Positions 11,828 through 24,007 of a DNA stretch of 64,000 nucleotides are shown piece by piece; positions within the stretch are counted from its first letter, which is position 1, and each line of letters opens with the position of its first letter. The DNA comes from Lactarius indigo (Eukaryota; Basidiomycota; Agaricomycetes; Russulales; Russulaceae), in contig JAFKAC010000113.1 of assembly GCA_025766275.1 (NCBI GenBank), positions 104,962-168,961 on the forward strand. The letters are read 5' to 3'. A program made the position numbers and the translations under genes. The notes under the pieces are model-generated. The model saw only the letters and a program-made list of their open reading frames with translations, had not been told where the DNA came from and made no database searches.

Positions 11828-12710
11828 GGCCGGCATGAGAAATGGGGAACAGGCTTTATTATTGCCACGCAGCGATCAGAATGTGCAGGGTGCTGTCATC
11901 ATCATGGGTCAGAAGAGCGTCGCAAGACAACAAGGCGCAAAGTGTTACCAAATTTGTACCTTATTAGTTCGGTTCTTGCATACCGCGTTTGGGCAGCCCT
12001 CCTCAACCCCTCCATGAGATCCTCGATCGACCGCAGCTAACTTTGGCGAGACATGTTAGTTCAGTGTGTTATATTGAACTCCCACTGTTGTCCGTGTCCC
12101 ATATGTTCTCCATCTTCGTTAGCACGTCATGACTTCGCGCGTCCGGCTCCGCTTTTCTATCATCGCATCGATGTATGCTCGCGCGCAGGGAACTTGGGTC
12201 GACACCGTCTACCTCACCTTCTGAGTTTGCATGTGCAGTCCGGTTAACGTTTCCTTCGTTTCCTTCCGGCCTCCCGGAGCTACGTTCTGCACCTTGCAGA
12301 ACTGCGTCCACGACTCGGAGTCCGGTACGAGAATGTAGGAATTACCAGCGCGAACCTCACAGATTGAATCAGTTCGCCTTCTCAGACTTGCAACTGGAGA
12401 CGAGTCCTGAGAACGCGGGACCGAAGCCAAAAACCGAGGCAAAACGTATAGTAGGTATGTTGGTCGCTTCCCTTGTGACGTTGAGCTCGATGTGCTCGTG
12501 CTTGATGTGAAAATGCACCTCGATAAATCGGAAAAGTGAGTCGAGATAATCATCAAATGAGAGAGAGAGTACAGTAGAATGCGTTCACATTTCGGGGTGT
12601 CGCGTGGCGCGTCGTACGGTGGGAAATGTCGGAACGCCGGCCCGCCTTGTTCTGCTTCGCCGCGCCGCATGCATTCCTGCGAAAACAGCAAATCGGCATA
12701 GTATTTCTAT
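11828..12710. other. Duplication junction DNA, no gene recognised
   Basis: This begins exactly where copy-A homology ends. The 160-codon minus ORF at 12209-12691 shows no recognisable domain and its neighbouring frames are similarly open. It may be the 3' flank of the NLR gene that follows. Confidence 0.4.
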
Positions 12711-15700
12711 CTAGGTCCCAATACAAGAACTCCAGCTATCACCGTGCACAAAATTAGAAAGACACAGGCGAGTTTCGTGTTCACCCACAACCCAGATGTC
12801 ACTTGGGCGGTGAAGATTTGCCCTATGCAACGGCGGGATCCACATTAATAGTTCATCGTTGCTACCACATATCCATCCCTCGTCGTTTATCTCGGATCGG
12901 TAAGTAAAGTCAACCTGTCCAGTATTTTCTGTCTTGCATGTTGTAACATCCAACGTACGAATTGATCCATGTGCTGATGAGACGATGCGCTGACTATCCG
13001 GGGAGAATGCCACTGACCGGACCGAATTTGTGTGACCACAGTATGGGCCTGCCACACTCTCTCCAGTGGTGGGGTTCCACATACGAATCGTCTGGTCTAC
13101 CGAGCCTGAAGCAATACACTGACCGTCCGGGGAGATTGCCACAGAGTGGATCCAACCTATATGCCCACTAAATGGGCCTGCTACTGTCTCTCCTGTTGAG
13201 GCATCCCAAACACGGATTTTTGAATCATGCGAGCCCGAGACAACACGCTGACCATCGGGAGTAAATATCACAGATGCGACTTTATCTGTGTGCCCACTAA
13301 ATGGGCCTGCCACTTTCTCTCCTGTTATAGCATTCCACACGATAATTGTTTTATCATGGGAGCCCGAGACAATGCGCTGACCGTCTGGGGAAAATGCCAC
13401 GGATTTGGCCGATTCCTGGTGCCTAACGGATGGATTTACCACCGTCTCTCCTGTTGTAGCATCCAACACACAGATTGATCCATTGCCTAAGCCCGATGCG
13501 ATGCGCTTGCCATCTGGAGAGAATGCCACACAGGCGACGTAGGCTCCGGGACGAAATGGGCCTGCCACCGTCTCTCCTGTGGTCGCATTCCAGACACGAA
13601 TTGTCGAATCTGCCGACCCTGAGACAACGCGTTGACCATCTGGGGAGAATTCCACAAATGTGACCGAATCCGTGTGCCCAGTAAGTGAGCTTGTCACTAG
13701 CTGTCCTGTCATGGCATCCCACACACAAATTGTGTGGTCGTCCGATCCTGAGACAACGAGCTTGCCATCTGGCGAGAATGCTACAGATCTGACCCAATCC
13801 ATGTGTCCATCAAATGCGCCTGCCGCTGTTTCACCAGTTGTGACATTCCATACACGAATGGTTCCGTCAAAAGAGCATGAGATAACGCGCTGGCCATCTG
13901 GTGAGAATGTAACTGATTCAACTGAACTAGTGTGCCCACTAAATGGGCCTGCTACAGTCACTCCTGTTATGGCATCCCACACGCGAATCGTTTGATCATA
14001 AGAACCCGAGACGATGCGTTGACCATCTACGGAGAATGCTACAGACTGGACCAAATCCGTATGTCCACTAAATGGACCCGCCATGGTCTCTCCCGTTACG
14101 GCATTCCACACACGAATCGTTCGATCGTAAGAGCCCGAGGTAATGCGCCGACCGTCTGGAGAGAATGCCACAGATGCGACACAACCTGTGTGCCCGCTGT
14201 ACGGGCCTCCCACCGTCTCTCCCGTGGTGGAATTCCAGATACGAATCGTTTGGTCAAACGAGCCAGAGACAATTCGCTGGCCATCTGGGGAGAATGCCAC
14301 AGACGTGACCCAATGCGTGTGCCCACTAAGTGGGCCTGCCACCATCTCTCCTGTTGTAGCCTTCCATACACGAATTGTTTGGTCCGCTGACCCAGAGACA
14401 ATGCATAGGCCATCTGGGGAGAATGCCACGAATGTGACCCGTTCCGTGTGCCCACTACACGAACCCACCACAATCTCTCCAGTCATGGCATCCCACACGT
14501 GAATTGTGTTATCGTTCATGCCTGAGGCAATGCGCTGGCCATCTGGGGAGAATGTAACGGACATCGTGTTTCCGATAAATGGTCCTGCCATTCTCTCTCC
14601 TGTGGTGGCATTCCACACGCAAATTCCTCCATCGTATGAACCCGAGACGATGCGTTGGCCATCTGGTGAGAGTGCCATGGAATCGACACTGCCTCCGACA
14701 TTTGAAATCACCATCTCTGATGAAGGCCAATGAGATAATCGTCCACGTTCGACGCGCAATGTTCGAGGAAACATGCTCGAATAATACATCGAAACAAGAG
14801 AACAAGTCGGCGCAAATGGTAGAGTAGAAAGGTAGACATGCGGTGCGCTCTTTGCCATCGCTATCCCGAAGTACCGCACGAACGCAGTGGCATCATTGAT
14901 GAACACGGTCAATTTCTCCAGCTCCGCCGGAGAAACCTGTTGCGACTGTTTTCATTAGTTGTCTGTCAGCCTCACAGAATTGATGTTCGGACTGACACCT
15001 TGACCGGAGGCTAGCCACACATTTACAGACGACAACGCCGACAAAGCAAGATGCATATCGCCCACCAAGCTAAGGGCCTCAAGCCAAAAGAGAAATTTCG
15101 CGCCAAAGAAAGCTCGAAGTTTGTCAAACAGACCGGTTTCAAAAGCAAGATGTTCTAAATGATCGTCGTAGAAACGACAAGCATATAATAAAGCTGGTGA
15201 GATGTTTTTAGCGACGCGAGCTTCAAGGTTTTGAATGTCTCTATTAGCAAGATATGATGATTCATTGCCGCAGATATTAAATCTGAGGTCTCGGAGTACT
15301 AGACCAAGGCAAGAATGGGCCAACTCATGGTGGGCAACTCGAAGGAAAACAGAGAAATCGCCGCTCTTCTCCTTATTTGTCAGGAAGTCGCGAAAGGACG
15401 TATGGAGAGGAAGAATAGGAAGGGTGCCATCGGATGAGTTAACGTTGCTAAACAATGAGCCCAGGCGACCGAGCATTGTGACAACAGAATCAACGTCATC
15501 GTCGTCATTGAAGCCAAGTCTTCGCAGAGTGGTCAGGGAGCGGATCGAGAGGGGTTCGAATGCAGTAATGAGCTGTCCCACGACAGAACGGAATAGAAGT
15601 CGAGCTTGCGGGTGTGTGAAGTAGCCTTCCAGGACTTCTTTGTATAACTCGTCCAACGGATCTTGTCCATCACGATCTGTAGTCAGTCTCAAAAGGTGGT

Positions 15701-18075
15701 TCATGCACTTTTTCTTGCTGAACCCGAAGCATTCGGGAGGATCCAGGATGAATCCACCAGCGACAGCCGCCCACTGAAACAGCCCTTCGGCCTTACTTGC
15801 CAACGCGACTCCGTGCTTTTCGAACGCATCCGAAGGGAGTAACATCTGAAGGAAGGTCAGTATATCGTCCTCCGTTCTAGCTGCCAGCTCAGGGTCATTC
15901 ATATATTTGATAATGGTCGACGGCGCTCCATTGAACGCAGACAGGGTGCCATCCTCGGGTCTCGACGTGATAAGCACGCGAAAGTTCGATGGCAGTTTGA
16001 ATAAATTCTTGGCAAGGAATGCGTGTAACCCATTTCTACCGGTCGTGTCTCCGCTCTCGTCCAACGCGTCGATGACAACAAGGATCGGGCCGACGATGTG
16101 GAGACCCTCAAGCGGTTGGAGGACTAGCGATTCGAAAAGTGTGGGATAGTCGCGGGTACGAACTCGAAGTGAAGAGTCGTCCTTTACAATCCTTCCAAGC
16201 GCGGTCTTGAAAGAGGGGTAACGATCGGAGAGATCGCGAGCCAGAGTGGTGAAGAATTTGTAAGCATCGCGCTGAGATTGCTCTTTCCGCAAGAATATGA
16301 AGGACGACGTGAGGCGGTGCATTTTGTCGAAGCGATGCGCGATCTCGTGTGCAATAGACGACTTTCCCGTACCTGCCTGTCCAAGAAGTAAAAGACCGCG
16401 CTCCGAGTCGGGGTTATTCACCCAATTAACGATGAGATCTAAGAAGGCTGTGCGCGTTCCTGGAAGGCAGCCTTTCTCAGGCACGAAGCGTGAGCCTGTC
16501 CCATATGGTATTTCTCTGATCTTCGCATCTAACTCTGTGACAGTAATCAGATTGATAACCCTCAAGCTATTGGGGCTACGTACCGACGTCGGAAACCTGG
16601 CTAGACACCCACTTCAGTTGAGTAACCATCCCGTCGAGCCTATTAGAAATCCTAGCTGAAATTGTTCCCACGTCATCCAGGATTTGGAGCGTAGTTATCT
16701 CCGTGGTGATGGCAGCCTCGTCCAAGAAAGCCCTTCGGAGTTCGAGAAGGGTGGTGCGGAGGTCCTCGATCTGTTTGTTGACTCGGCCGCCGATATTCTT
16801 CAACGTTCGCTTCCCTGACAACGGCATGTTTACTTCGGCCACTGAAAACGGGTGAAGAATACTTACAGAACTGCGAATCGTTTGCATATGATCGTATCAA
16901 GTCACAACAGTTACAGACATGCTGCAACATCAGCGTGAGGATTCGGGCCTGCCTGGACTCGCGCTTAATAGATCTCAAGGTGTTTTCCTGGTTCGCGAAA
17001 TCGAACGCATCGTGTATGGCAACAAGAAGAGTTCGGACATTGTCGTCACTTTGGAACTGTTCTAGGAGGGTCTAGCATCCGGATCAACATCAGTGCTTCC
17101 CTACTGCGCATATCAATGTACCTTGGGAATCGCTAATAGCAGGCCACATGCCATTTGTGCATATGGGTGAAGCTGAGAGCGGAAGTAGGCTCAGTCAAGC
17201 ATAAGTTTAAAGGGCATTGCGCAGTGACGCACCCCTGCAGCCGCGCTTAAAGTATCCATCATCCACTTGATCCTCGAAACAGCACCTTCCCATGGACCTG
17301 AGGGATCAATCGCCTTGATAGCTTCGTCGGTATCACGGAGAACATCCTCGGTGGGTGACATCGCTGCCCGAACATCGGGCAATGATGAGATAGGAGCGCT
17401 GATATCGATGGGCAAGGTTGGATGGGAAGTCGCATTCGCTGACACGGAGATCGTCAAGTACAGCACGACCGGCTGGATCGATTGTTCATCTTGTCCGTCG
17501 TCTTTGCTGAGAACTACAGGAATTTCTATATGCAGAACGTTCAGCTACTAGTGAAACGAGCGATATCCTCATTATTGAAAACAAACCAATTTGTGATCCG
17601 ACAGGTATCAGCATCCGATGCGTCCCGATCAGTGCATCGTTGTGCGCTAATCGCTCCGCATAAAGACACAATACGAGATCTGATGACGGCTGTACATAAC
17701 TGAACAGGACTTTCAGCCGGAAAAATAGAATTTAAAGACAGATGTCGTACAAAGCATTTAGTTTCTGATCCCACTGCGCCGCTCGTCCCTCAATCGAAAC
17801 ACTCCTTGTCTTCTTCGTCGTTTCCCGATTGGTTACAGTGACGAAGACCCGGTTCTTCAGGAGTCGCCGTTTTTTGATATTGAGAGCTCGGAGGACTATA
17901 AGATACGTTATCGAAAATCAACTACAGAATTTAAGTACGTACCGGTCACCTCGACACGTAGCTGAGGGATTTCCGATGCAGAAGGACCTGACCTGGAGTT
18001 ATGGTTCAATGGCGGGAGAGTCGTGGGTCAGCAGGCATTTACGCACGGATTCGATATGGTGTGCTGGTGCTCCAT
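12711..18075 (-). CDS. C2-NACHT-WD40 STAND receptor (NLR)
   Basis: Multi-exon minus gene. Exon 1 starts at the ATG at 18075 (MEHQHTISNP). Hand-spliced exons then give a C2-like domain (EIPQLRVEVTVLRALNIK; RVFVTVTNRETTKKT; NDALIGTHRMLIPV; IPVVLSKDDGQ) and a helical linker. The NACHT core (14,955-16,510) has YGTGSRFVPEKGCLPGTR, P-loop GQAGTGKSSIAHEIA, Walker B ILVVIDALDES and VLITSRPE. A short intron (about 39 nt, GTGAGG...ACAG) removes the apparent stop at 14,955 and joins VSPAELEKLTVFINDA to 14 WD40 repeats, enough for two seven-bladed propellers. C2 domains usually bind membranes and lipids; the WD array is the sensor in related NWD proteins. One short exon border in the C2 region (near 17,745) remains uncertain. 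Confidence 0.85.
12900..14720 (-). repeat. Array of 14 near-identical WD40 units
   Basis: The period is about 129 bp. The core SVAFSPDGQRIVSGS and IRVWNATTGETVAGP recurs with few changes between units, while residues around the GHTxxV loops and the position before TIRVW vary. This is the high-internal-identity repeat type known to vary by recombination in fungal NWD genes. Confidence 0.8.
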
Positions 18076-18365
18076 CTTTCCAAGGGTTCCTGGGGCTAGA
18101 GTGAGTGTATGGTTAGGCGTTGAGGTTAGGCTTATAGTAAGGTAACCACGCCCTGCACAGCCGACGAGGGGCGTAATCACATGACTCCAAGCAGACAGAT
18201 AAGAGGAGATTAGAAATGGCGGTAGTAGGTAGATGACTCCCGCGTCGCAGGTGCCCATATGCAATTAGGGTAGTGAACAACCCGACAGAGATGAAATGTG
18301 ATCGATCTATGTGCACGCGACGCTTCCCCGCAATCCTCAGACTAGCCCTTACTCTCTACTCTACT

Positions 18366-19640
18366 CTAGGAGTGGATTGCGTTACTGGAAGACACTTGAA
18401 GGGCGGCTTTGCGGGACGCCTCGGTCAGCGTTGGCTGAGGGAAGGGAAAGTCGTGGTCAGGACGGGGTCTTGAAGTAACGGGAAAGGAGGGACATACGTG
18501 TCCGTGTATCGTGGGTGCGATGTCTTCGGTGCTCGCACCATATCCGAGCGCAAGCACGCCCTCTGCGACCATCTCGCCGGCATTAGGACCTATCAACACA
18601 CACGGAGCCGACGAAACTCAGCAACTCAGCCCCAAATACAGAAAACACGACACGCACCGATGATGTGTACTTCGAGGATGCGATCCATCTCCGCCTCCAC
18701 AAGGAACTGGACCTTGCCTTCGGTATCCAAGTTCGTCTTGGCCCGTAAGCTGTCGGCAATGGGAACTGGCGGACCTTTTCCTTTTCGCCGCCTTGCTTGA
18801 GTTCCTGCTCCGTCTTCCTGACCCACGCAACTTCGGGGTGTTTGTACACCATGCTCGGGATCCCGTAGTTCATGTGGCCGTGCCCACTCTGGACGTATTC
18901 CACCACCACGATGCCCTCCTCCTCTTCCTTGTGCACGAGCATCAGTCCGAAGGTGACATCGCCGATGCGCCTGATGTTTGGCATGCTCGTGTTGAACTGG
19001 TCGTTGATCACGATGCGTCCGTGCGAGTCGAATTCAACGCCGACATTTCCGGGACCGAGGCCTTGGATGTATGGATGGCGGCCAACAGTGATGAGCACAA
19101 CGTCTGCCTCAAGCTGCGTTGTGACATGTGAATCCTCTCGCTGACACTGAAAAATAAGAGTAGCACACCGAGTCCTGTTTCCCGTCCTGACAACCACCTT
19201 TCTTGGACCTTCTGCAGCAAAAGCACACCAGTAGAGCTGACGATCTGCTGCCCATCTATCTCTATGACGCCGCCTGGGAAGGGCGTAACCTCGGACCCTG
19301 TCGCGATGACGATGTTCTTCACTTCCACGGTAGACTCGCCGCCGTCGTTGAGCTACACGGAAATAGTGTTGGGGGAGATGAAAGAGGCAAATCCCTTGAT
19401 GTAGTCGAGCATCCGCGGAAAGTTCAGTTTGACGTCTTCGACTAGATGTATTTTACATCAGCGAAAAAAGCTACTAGAAGAAGTTTAGGACGCACCATCG
19501 ATGGGGTTCTTCTTGATATCATGGAGTGTTTGGTGGTAGATGTGCGAGTTGTCAGGCATCGCCTTGGAGGGAATGAGGAGAATGAGATGAGCGACAGTAT
19601 AAGTGGCCGACGCAGCCACGTAACCACCAGGACCTACAAA
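18366..19640 (-). pseudogene. Dihydrolipoyl dehydrogenase pseudogene
   Basis: Pieces of the E3 flavoenzyme of 2-oxo-acid dehydrogenases appear in order: [95 protein letters not shown] and, after an intron, [20 protein letters not shown]. Lesions: the FAD/disulfide-cysteine region between GPGGYVAA and IPSKA is lost, about 100 residues are missing after IVSSTG, there is an in-frame stop before LNDGG (near 19,350) and a 1-base shift near 18,770. Introns are retained, so it is a decayed genomic copy rather than a retrocopy. The active copy must lie elsewhere. Confidence 0.85.
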
Positions 19641-20085
19641 CAAACGTTGATATGCTCCTCGGCTTCAGTCTAAGACGAGGGCACAGACATACCTCCACGG
19701 ATGAAAATCGCGTTGTACTGTCCCGAAGGGGATCACCAGTCCACGTGAGATGCGTGGATGGGATCCTTTGGAACTTGAAGAAACCGGCGGCCCGCAATTG
19801 CAGCTAGACTGGTCCAAGTCGCTCCTACATTGCTTTTGACTCTGTTTATAACTCGAATACAGCAAGTTATTGTCCCTCTGCTAAATTGTAGCTGAGCTTG
19901 TCGCGCTGCACCCTGCTCTTTACTGTACTAGGGAAACGAATAACGAGTCCGAATCGACGCGACGCGACTTGGTTGACTTGAAGGCGTCATGGGCCCCTTA
20001 CAGTAACTACTAGGCAATGCTCCGCTATCGACACTTTATATTATATTTCGAACATTAAACTCATAAATCATACTCTACCCCAACT
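19641..20085. other. Intergenic, nothing recognised
   Basis: Space between the DLD pseudogene and the 3' end of SPC25. No coding signal, RNA gene or repeat was recognised. Confidence 0.5.
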
Positions 20086-21027
20086 CTACGAGAGGAGTTT
20101 CACATACGCCTGACGTACACGTTTGATGAAAGTATATACATCCCCGGACTCATTCAACTGATCCAGCAGTAGTGGCATTATTGGTAGCTGCGGTGTCGAC
20201 GTTAAAACTGTCGACATTCTTCAGTTCGCGCTCGGAGCGGTTGCGATCGATACGACGTACCTTTAAATTGGGACGAGAGGTCGATCACGAAGCTCACTTC
20301 CTGCGTGGAACGTGAGTCGTCGTCAACAACCTTGATGGTATACCGGAACAGGAGCTGGTCGGGTCCCACTCCCTCGATGACCAAGCCCGTTGCGCGTTCA
20401 CAAGCGCGCACCTCTGCAGACATGGGTCCGGCGTGCATGGCTAAAGTATCGCGCTCCAGCTCCCGTTCTGTGAAACGGCCGCAGAGGGTAGCGCGCGTTT
20501 GGAAGTGCGGATAGACACGGAAGAAACGGACCTTTACGAAGATTCGCTACGCGCGCGCGAAGTGTCTGGATGTTCGCGTCGATGGAGGCAAGCACCTCGC
20601 GTTCGGCTTCGACACGGCGGCGAAGCGAGGCGACAGCTGATTCAGCCTCTTCCGTCTCCTCGCGTTCGCATTTGAGGACTGTTTGGTGGTGGAACAATCT
20701 TAGCAATCTGACGAAATAGATGAGATGGAGGATAACGCAACGAGCAATGAGTTCTATTTCCTTCAGTTTGCATTGCTCCGTCTCTCTCTCCACGTCCTGA
20801 GCGCGGTCTGCTAGTCTCTTGAGTTCTTTGTCGTGTGCTTCCCGGCGTTGAGTGATTTCGGCAATGGAGCGAGCCGTGAAATTGGCGATTGCCCGTGAGA
20901 AGTTCGCTGCTGAGGTCTCATAGGCAGGTAGATTTAGTTCTATTGTTGGTTCTGAGGAGTTAAGGATAGTGTCGAGATTGTATTCATCGTCAATTTCACT
21001 CGGCGAGCGAGACCGCGAGGAAGCCAT
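20086..21027 (-). CDS. SPC25: Kinetochore protein Spc25 (Ndc80 complex)
   Basis: Four exons on the minus strand starting at the ATG at 21027. The N-terminal half is a long coiled coil (ITQRREAHDKELKRLADRAQ, EREETEEAESAVASLRRRVE), as expected for the Spc24/Spc25 rod. The C-terminal globular domain has GLVIEGVGPDQLLFRYTIKV and EVSFVIDLSSQFKV. The last exon reads LPIMPLLLDQLNES then YTFIKRVRQAY and ends at 20086. Splicing by hand (introns starting GTTGCG, GTCCGT and GTACGT) leaves no stop. Spc25 links the Ndc80 rod to the inner kinetochore and is essential in model fungi. It is an unusual core gene to find inside this rearranged region; it may be the only copy. Confidence 0.88.
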
Positions 21028-21820
21028 TGACCCAATTGCCTCCCACGTGACACTCGTTGAATCTCACCGGAATGTCGGCCCGCGATATTGGTCTCCCCCG
21101 GATCAAGGAGAGTTACATAATACTGACCCTGCCTGGCAGCGCCTGTCGAGCTGGGTGCGTAATTATGCATTATGCGCGAGATGCTAGTATCAAGAAGATT
21201 GTCGCGGCTGAGATACCTCCGAGTCACACAATCTGGATAGCTCAAGCGGTCTCCCATGATGGTGGCACCATTACTGTCCCCGGGGTCGAGAGGTTGTTTT
21301 GGGTTTATCTGAATTGGATCCTGCAGACTATCAAGTATGCTAAGAAGCCGGACACAACCATGAGTTATCTATGTTGTCAATGTCAACGTCTGGAAAATTG
21401 CTAGCGAAACAGGGACGTGAACAATGAATGGGTAAGTGCATTTTCCCCCTTTCACCGGGTCTTCCGGGCTGACTCATTTCATTATGTTTTCCTGCCTCCA
21501 TCTTCGGTCCCAAGGCGCGAGTCAGAATGGGACAGAAACAGTGAGTCATCGACCGAGTGAAAGGTCGCAAAGCCATGCCGAACGGGCCGCCAAACTATTG
21601 CTTTTCAAAACTCGTCCTGCAACCCTGGGTATGTCTAGATGTGTGCTCACAAGTGGCCGGAGTAGTTCTGTAGTCCGATGTGTCAGAGTATCTGCGGATT
21701 CACAACCCACCGCTGAGGCACCGGTGCGCGTAAGTTCGGCCCATAGGACCAAGTAGTGCCCTGGGTAGGACAACCGCAATTTAGACTCATTGAAATACTC
21801 ATCAACTGAGCCACCACCTA
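21028..21820. other. Intergenic, nothing recognised
   Basis: Upstream of SPC25 and of the antiporter remnant. Short overlapping ORFs on both strands carry no motif I can support. It presumably contains the SPC25 promoter. Confidence 0.5.
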
Positions 21821-21824
21821 GGTC

Positions 21825-22707
21825 CGACTGCCTTTGGGCATATACCCGGTTTTTCCAAGCACACCTTTCCTAGCAAATCAATACCCTACTCTCTCTCGTT
21901 GCAAATGTCGGACTGTGCTTCTTCCTCATTGGGCTCGAGATAGATGCCGCGAACATCCGTCACAATGTGCGCCTCTCTGCGACCATCACCGCCACAGGCG
22001 TCATCACCCCATTTGGACTTGGAGCCGCGCTTGCCGTTCTCCTGTACAAGCACTTCGTCGACTCTTCGCAAGTATCATACACACACTTCATACTCTTCAC
22101 CGGCGTCGCGTATTCGATTACGGATTTCCTCGTCCTGTACCGCATTCTGACCGAACTCAAGCTACTTGACACGACCATCGGGATCGTGGTTTTATTGCCA
22201 GTGTTGGTAACGATGTCATTGGATGGACACTACTCGCCCTCAGTGTCGCGCTTGTCAATGCTGGAAGTGGACTCACCACATTATTCTGTTGGTCTGTATT
22301 GGATGGACCCTCCTCATGTTACTCCGCATCCACAGGGTGTTATCTTGGTGCGCTCGCGCAACAGGCTCTATCGGAACGGACCAATTATGTTATTCATATC
22401 TGCTACGGTTTCAATTTTGTTTGGCCCAGCATTCTTCACTGATGTCACCGGCGTCCACGCAATTTTCGGTGTGTGTTTTTGGCATTGGCACGTCCCGTGG
22501 TATGAACCTGCTGCTTCTACAGGCACTTTCCCCACCGGGATTATCGTGCCTCGTGACGGAGGCCTTGCGATTGTGCTGACTGAGAAGCTAGAAGATATGG
22601 TCCCAGTGATTTTCCTACTTCCCGTGAGCTTCTTTACCTCCGACCCCGATGCACCTCCTAACAGTCTCCAGTATTTCACACTCTCTAGCCTCTTGACTGA
22701 CCTCGCG
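21825..22707 (+). pseudogene. K+/H+ antiporter (CPA2 family) remnant
   Basis: The plus strand encodes, across three frames, the middle of a KHA1-like cation/proton exchanger: LATITATGVITPFG-like helices, LLYKHFVDSSQVSYTHFILF, GVAYSITDFLVLYRILTELK, then (shifted) VGNDVIGWTLLALSVALVNA, then (shifted) VCIGWTLLMLL, then GVHAIFG and DGGLAIVLTEKLEDM. At least two frameshifts are needed and the N-terminal part is not seen. Homology ends at about 22,707, where copy B of the duplication begins, so the gene was cut by the duplication breakpoint. Confidence 0.75.
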
Positions 22708-23740
22708 TCCAAGTACTCTATTTGTAAGCGGTCGAGATGAGGAACGTTGATCTGTGCTACGAAGTTTTCCAAATACTCGAAAAAACCATCAAAGTAAAAG
22801 CAGGTGAGAGAGGGAAGGACAGTCCGTGTAGTGGGAGGCCGGTGTATTCGATCAGGGTAGGAAGGCCTCCATCGGAACGCAAGGGTAAGATATTTCAACC
22901 TGAGAAATGTAGCCATACTTGTAACCATCGTCTCTGGCGAAGCATAAGTGGAAACGGAAATATCGCGAAGATCAATGTCAACGAGTTCACGGGTTGACAA
23001 TAGAAGTGTAGGTGCTGCTGGGAAGGAAATGCCATCTAAGTGGATTTTCTGTAAATGTGGGGCACGTCCACCCAGGAATGTATCAGGAAGGACTGGGATT
23101 ATGGACCCATCTCTGTCCGATTGAAGCGAAAGGTGTTTCAGCACCGGAAATGACTCCTGCATTACTGTGGCAAACTTTTCCCAGCAGCGAGCATGGGACT
23201 AGAAGCTCGAGAACGTGTACAGGATGCTCCAGTGTCGCAAGGATATTATCTTCATCACCGTTCCTGAAATATCCAGGGAAGTAAATAACAATAGGAAGGG
23301 CTGGAAAGTATCCTAGATATATATATTGAATCCATTTACGTGCGCCTCAGGGCCTATTACCCTATGTAGCACGAGTCTGTAGTTCTAATACATGATAGTA
23401 ATTTGCGCCCATGTGATGTTCCGAGTAACAGATGTCCCCCCCACTCCCGGATGGGAGTGGATCCTAGATATTTCCTGACAGGTTTCCCGTGTGTGCAGAG
23501 GAGTTCCAGATTGAGATGGCGCGACGACGAAAATATTCTTTCGATAACGGTCAAATATTTCAAGAAGGATATCGCCCGAGAGAGAGAGTTGATCATTGTT
23601 GCAGGTCTGAGTGCCAAGTCAATCGCTCTACTAGTAACGATGTGGTAATAAATACACCTTTGAGAGCCTGATGAAGGGGAGTAGGGAATTGTTAATTGAA
23701 TATTGAAGATGAGCGCTATGAGCAACTGAACGAGCGCCAC
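22708..23740 (-). pseudogene. F-box/LRR gene, truncated copy B
   Basis: The LRR body is well preserved (FPVLKHLSLQSDRDGS; SRELVDIDLRD-like; LRLKYLTLAFRWRPSYPD; TCFYFDGFFEYLENFVAQIN) but stops at the duplication boundary at about 22,708. The 5' part is broken by a 140-bp insertion (23,321-23,460), by loss of about 80 bp of F-box sequence relative to 855-1000, and by frameshifts. It is not expected to be functional. Confidence 0.75.
23321..23460. mobile_element. 140-bp insertion with 11-bp target duplication
   Basis: ATCCTAGATAT at 23310-23320 is repeated at 23461-23471. The F-box copy at 1-1271 has this site once, uninterrupted (near 827-837). The insert has no poly(A) tail and no obvious terminal inverted repeats, so its class is unknown. 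Confidence 0.55.
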
Positions 23741-24007
23741 GCTTGAAAGAGCTGGACAGATCCTTGACGTACTCGTGGGAACTTATTGAGTCACAGTCAC
23801 CTATGGGCTACCGTTGAGTGCAATTTCATCTCTTGGGCTACATTGCTCGACGATGGTATTAAATTCATCCCTCAACTTTAGTATCATCGCCATATGATAC
23901 AGCTTCCAACGTATATGACAACAAACTCCGATGCGATATGATAAAACACCCTGAAAATGTAGCCTCGCTGATGCCAGCACCACGCGGTGGTCCACGCTCT
24001 CATGCCT

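Larger units (their letters stand above)
11828..22707. other. 10.9-kb segment between duplication copies
   Basis: Unrelated to copies A or B. It carries the C2-NACHT-WD40 receptor, a dihydrolipoyl dehydrogenase pseudogene, SPC25 and a truncated K+/H+ antiporter pseudogene. In a simple tandem duplication the truncated CLC-A and truncated F-box-B would touch, so this segment is either a later insertion or evidence of a more complex rearrangement. Confidence 0.7.

Noticed and set aside
12900..14720. CRISPR-like regularly spaced repeats
   Set aside because: The spacing reflects WD40 protein repeats in an open reading frame of a eukaryote, not an array with unique spacers.
13227..14733. Several plus-strand ORFs of 60-150 codons
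   Set aside because: They are antisense shadows of the WD40 array and repeat with its 129-bp period.
14950..14957. Stop codon separating a NACHT gene from a WD40 gene
   Set aside because: A 39-nt GTGAGG...ACAG intron with a CTAAT branch-like site removes it and restores the known NACHT-WD40 order.
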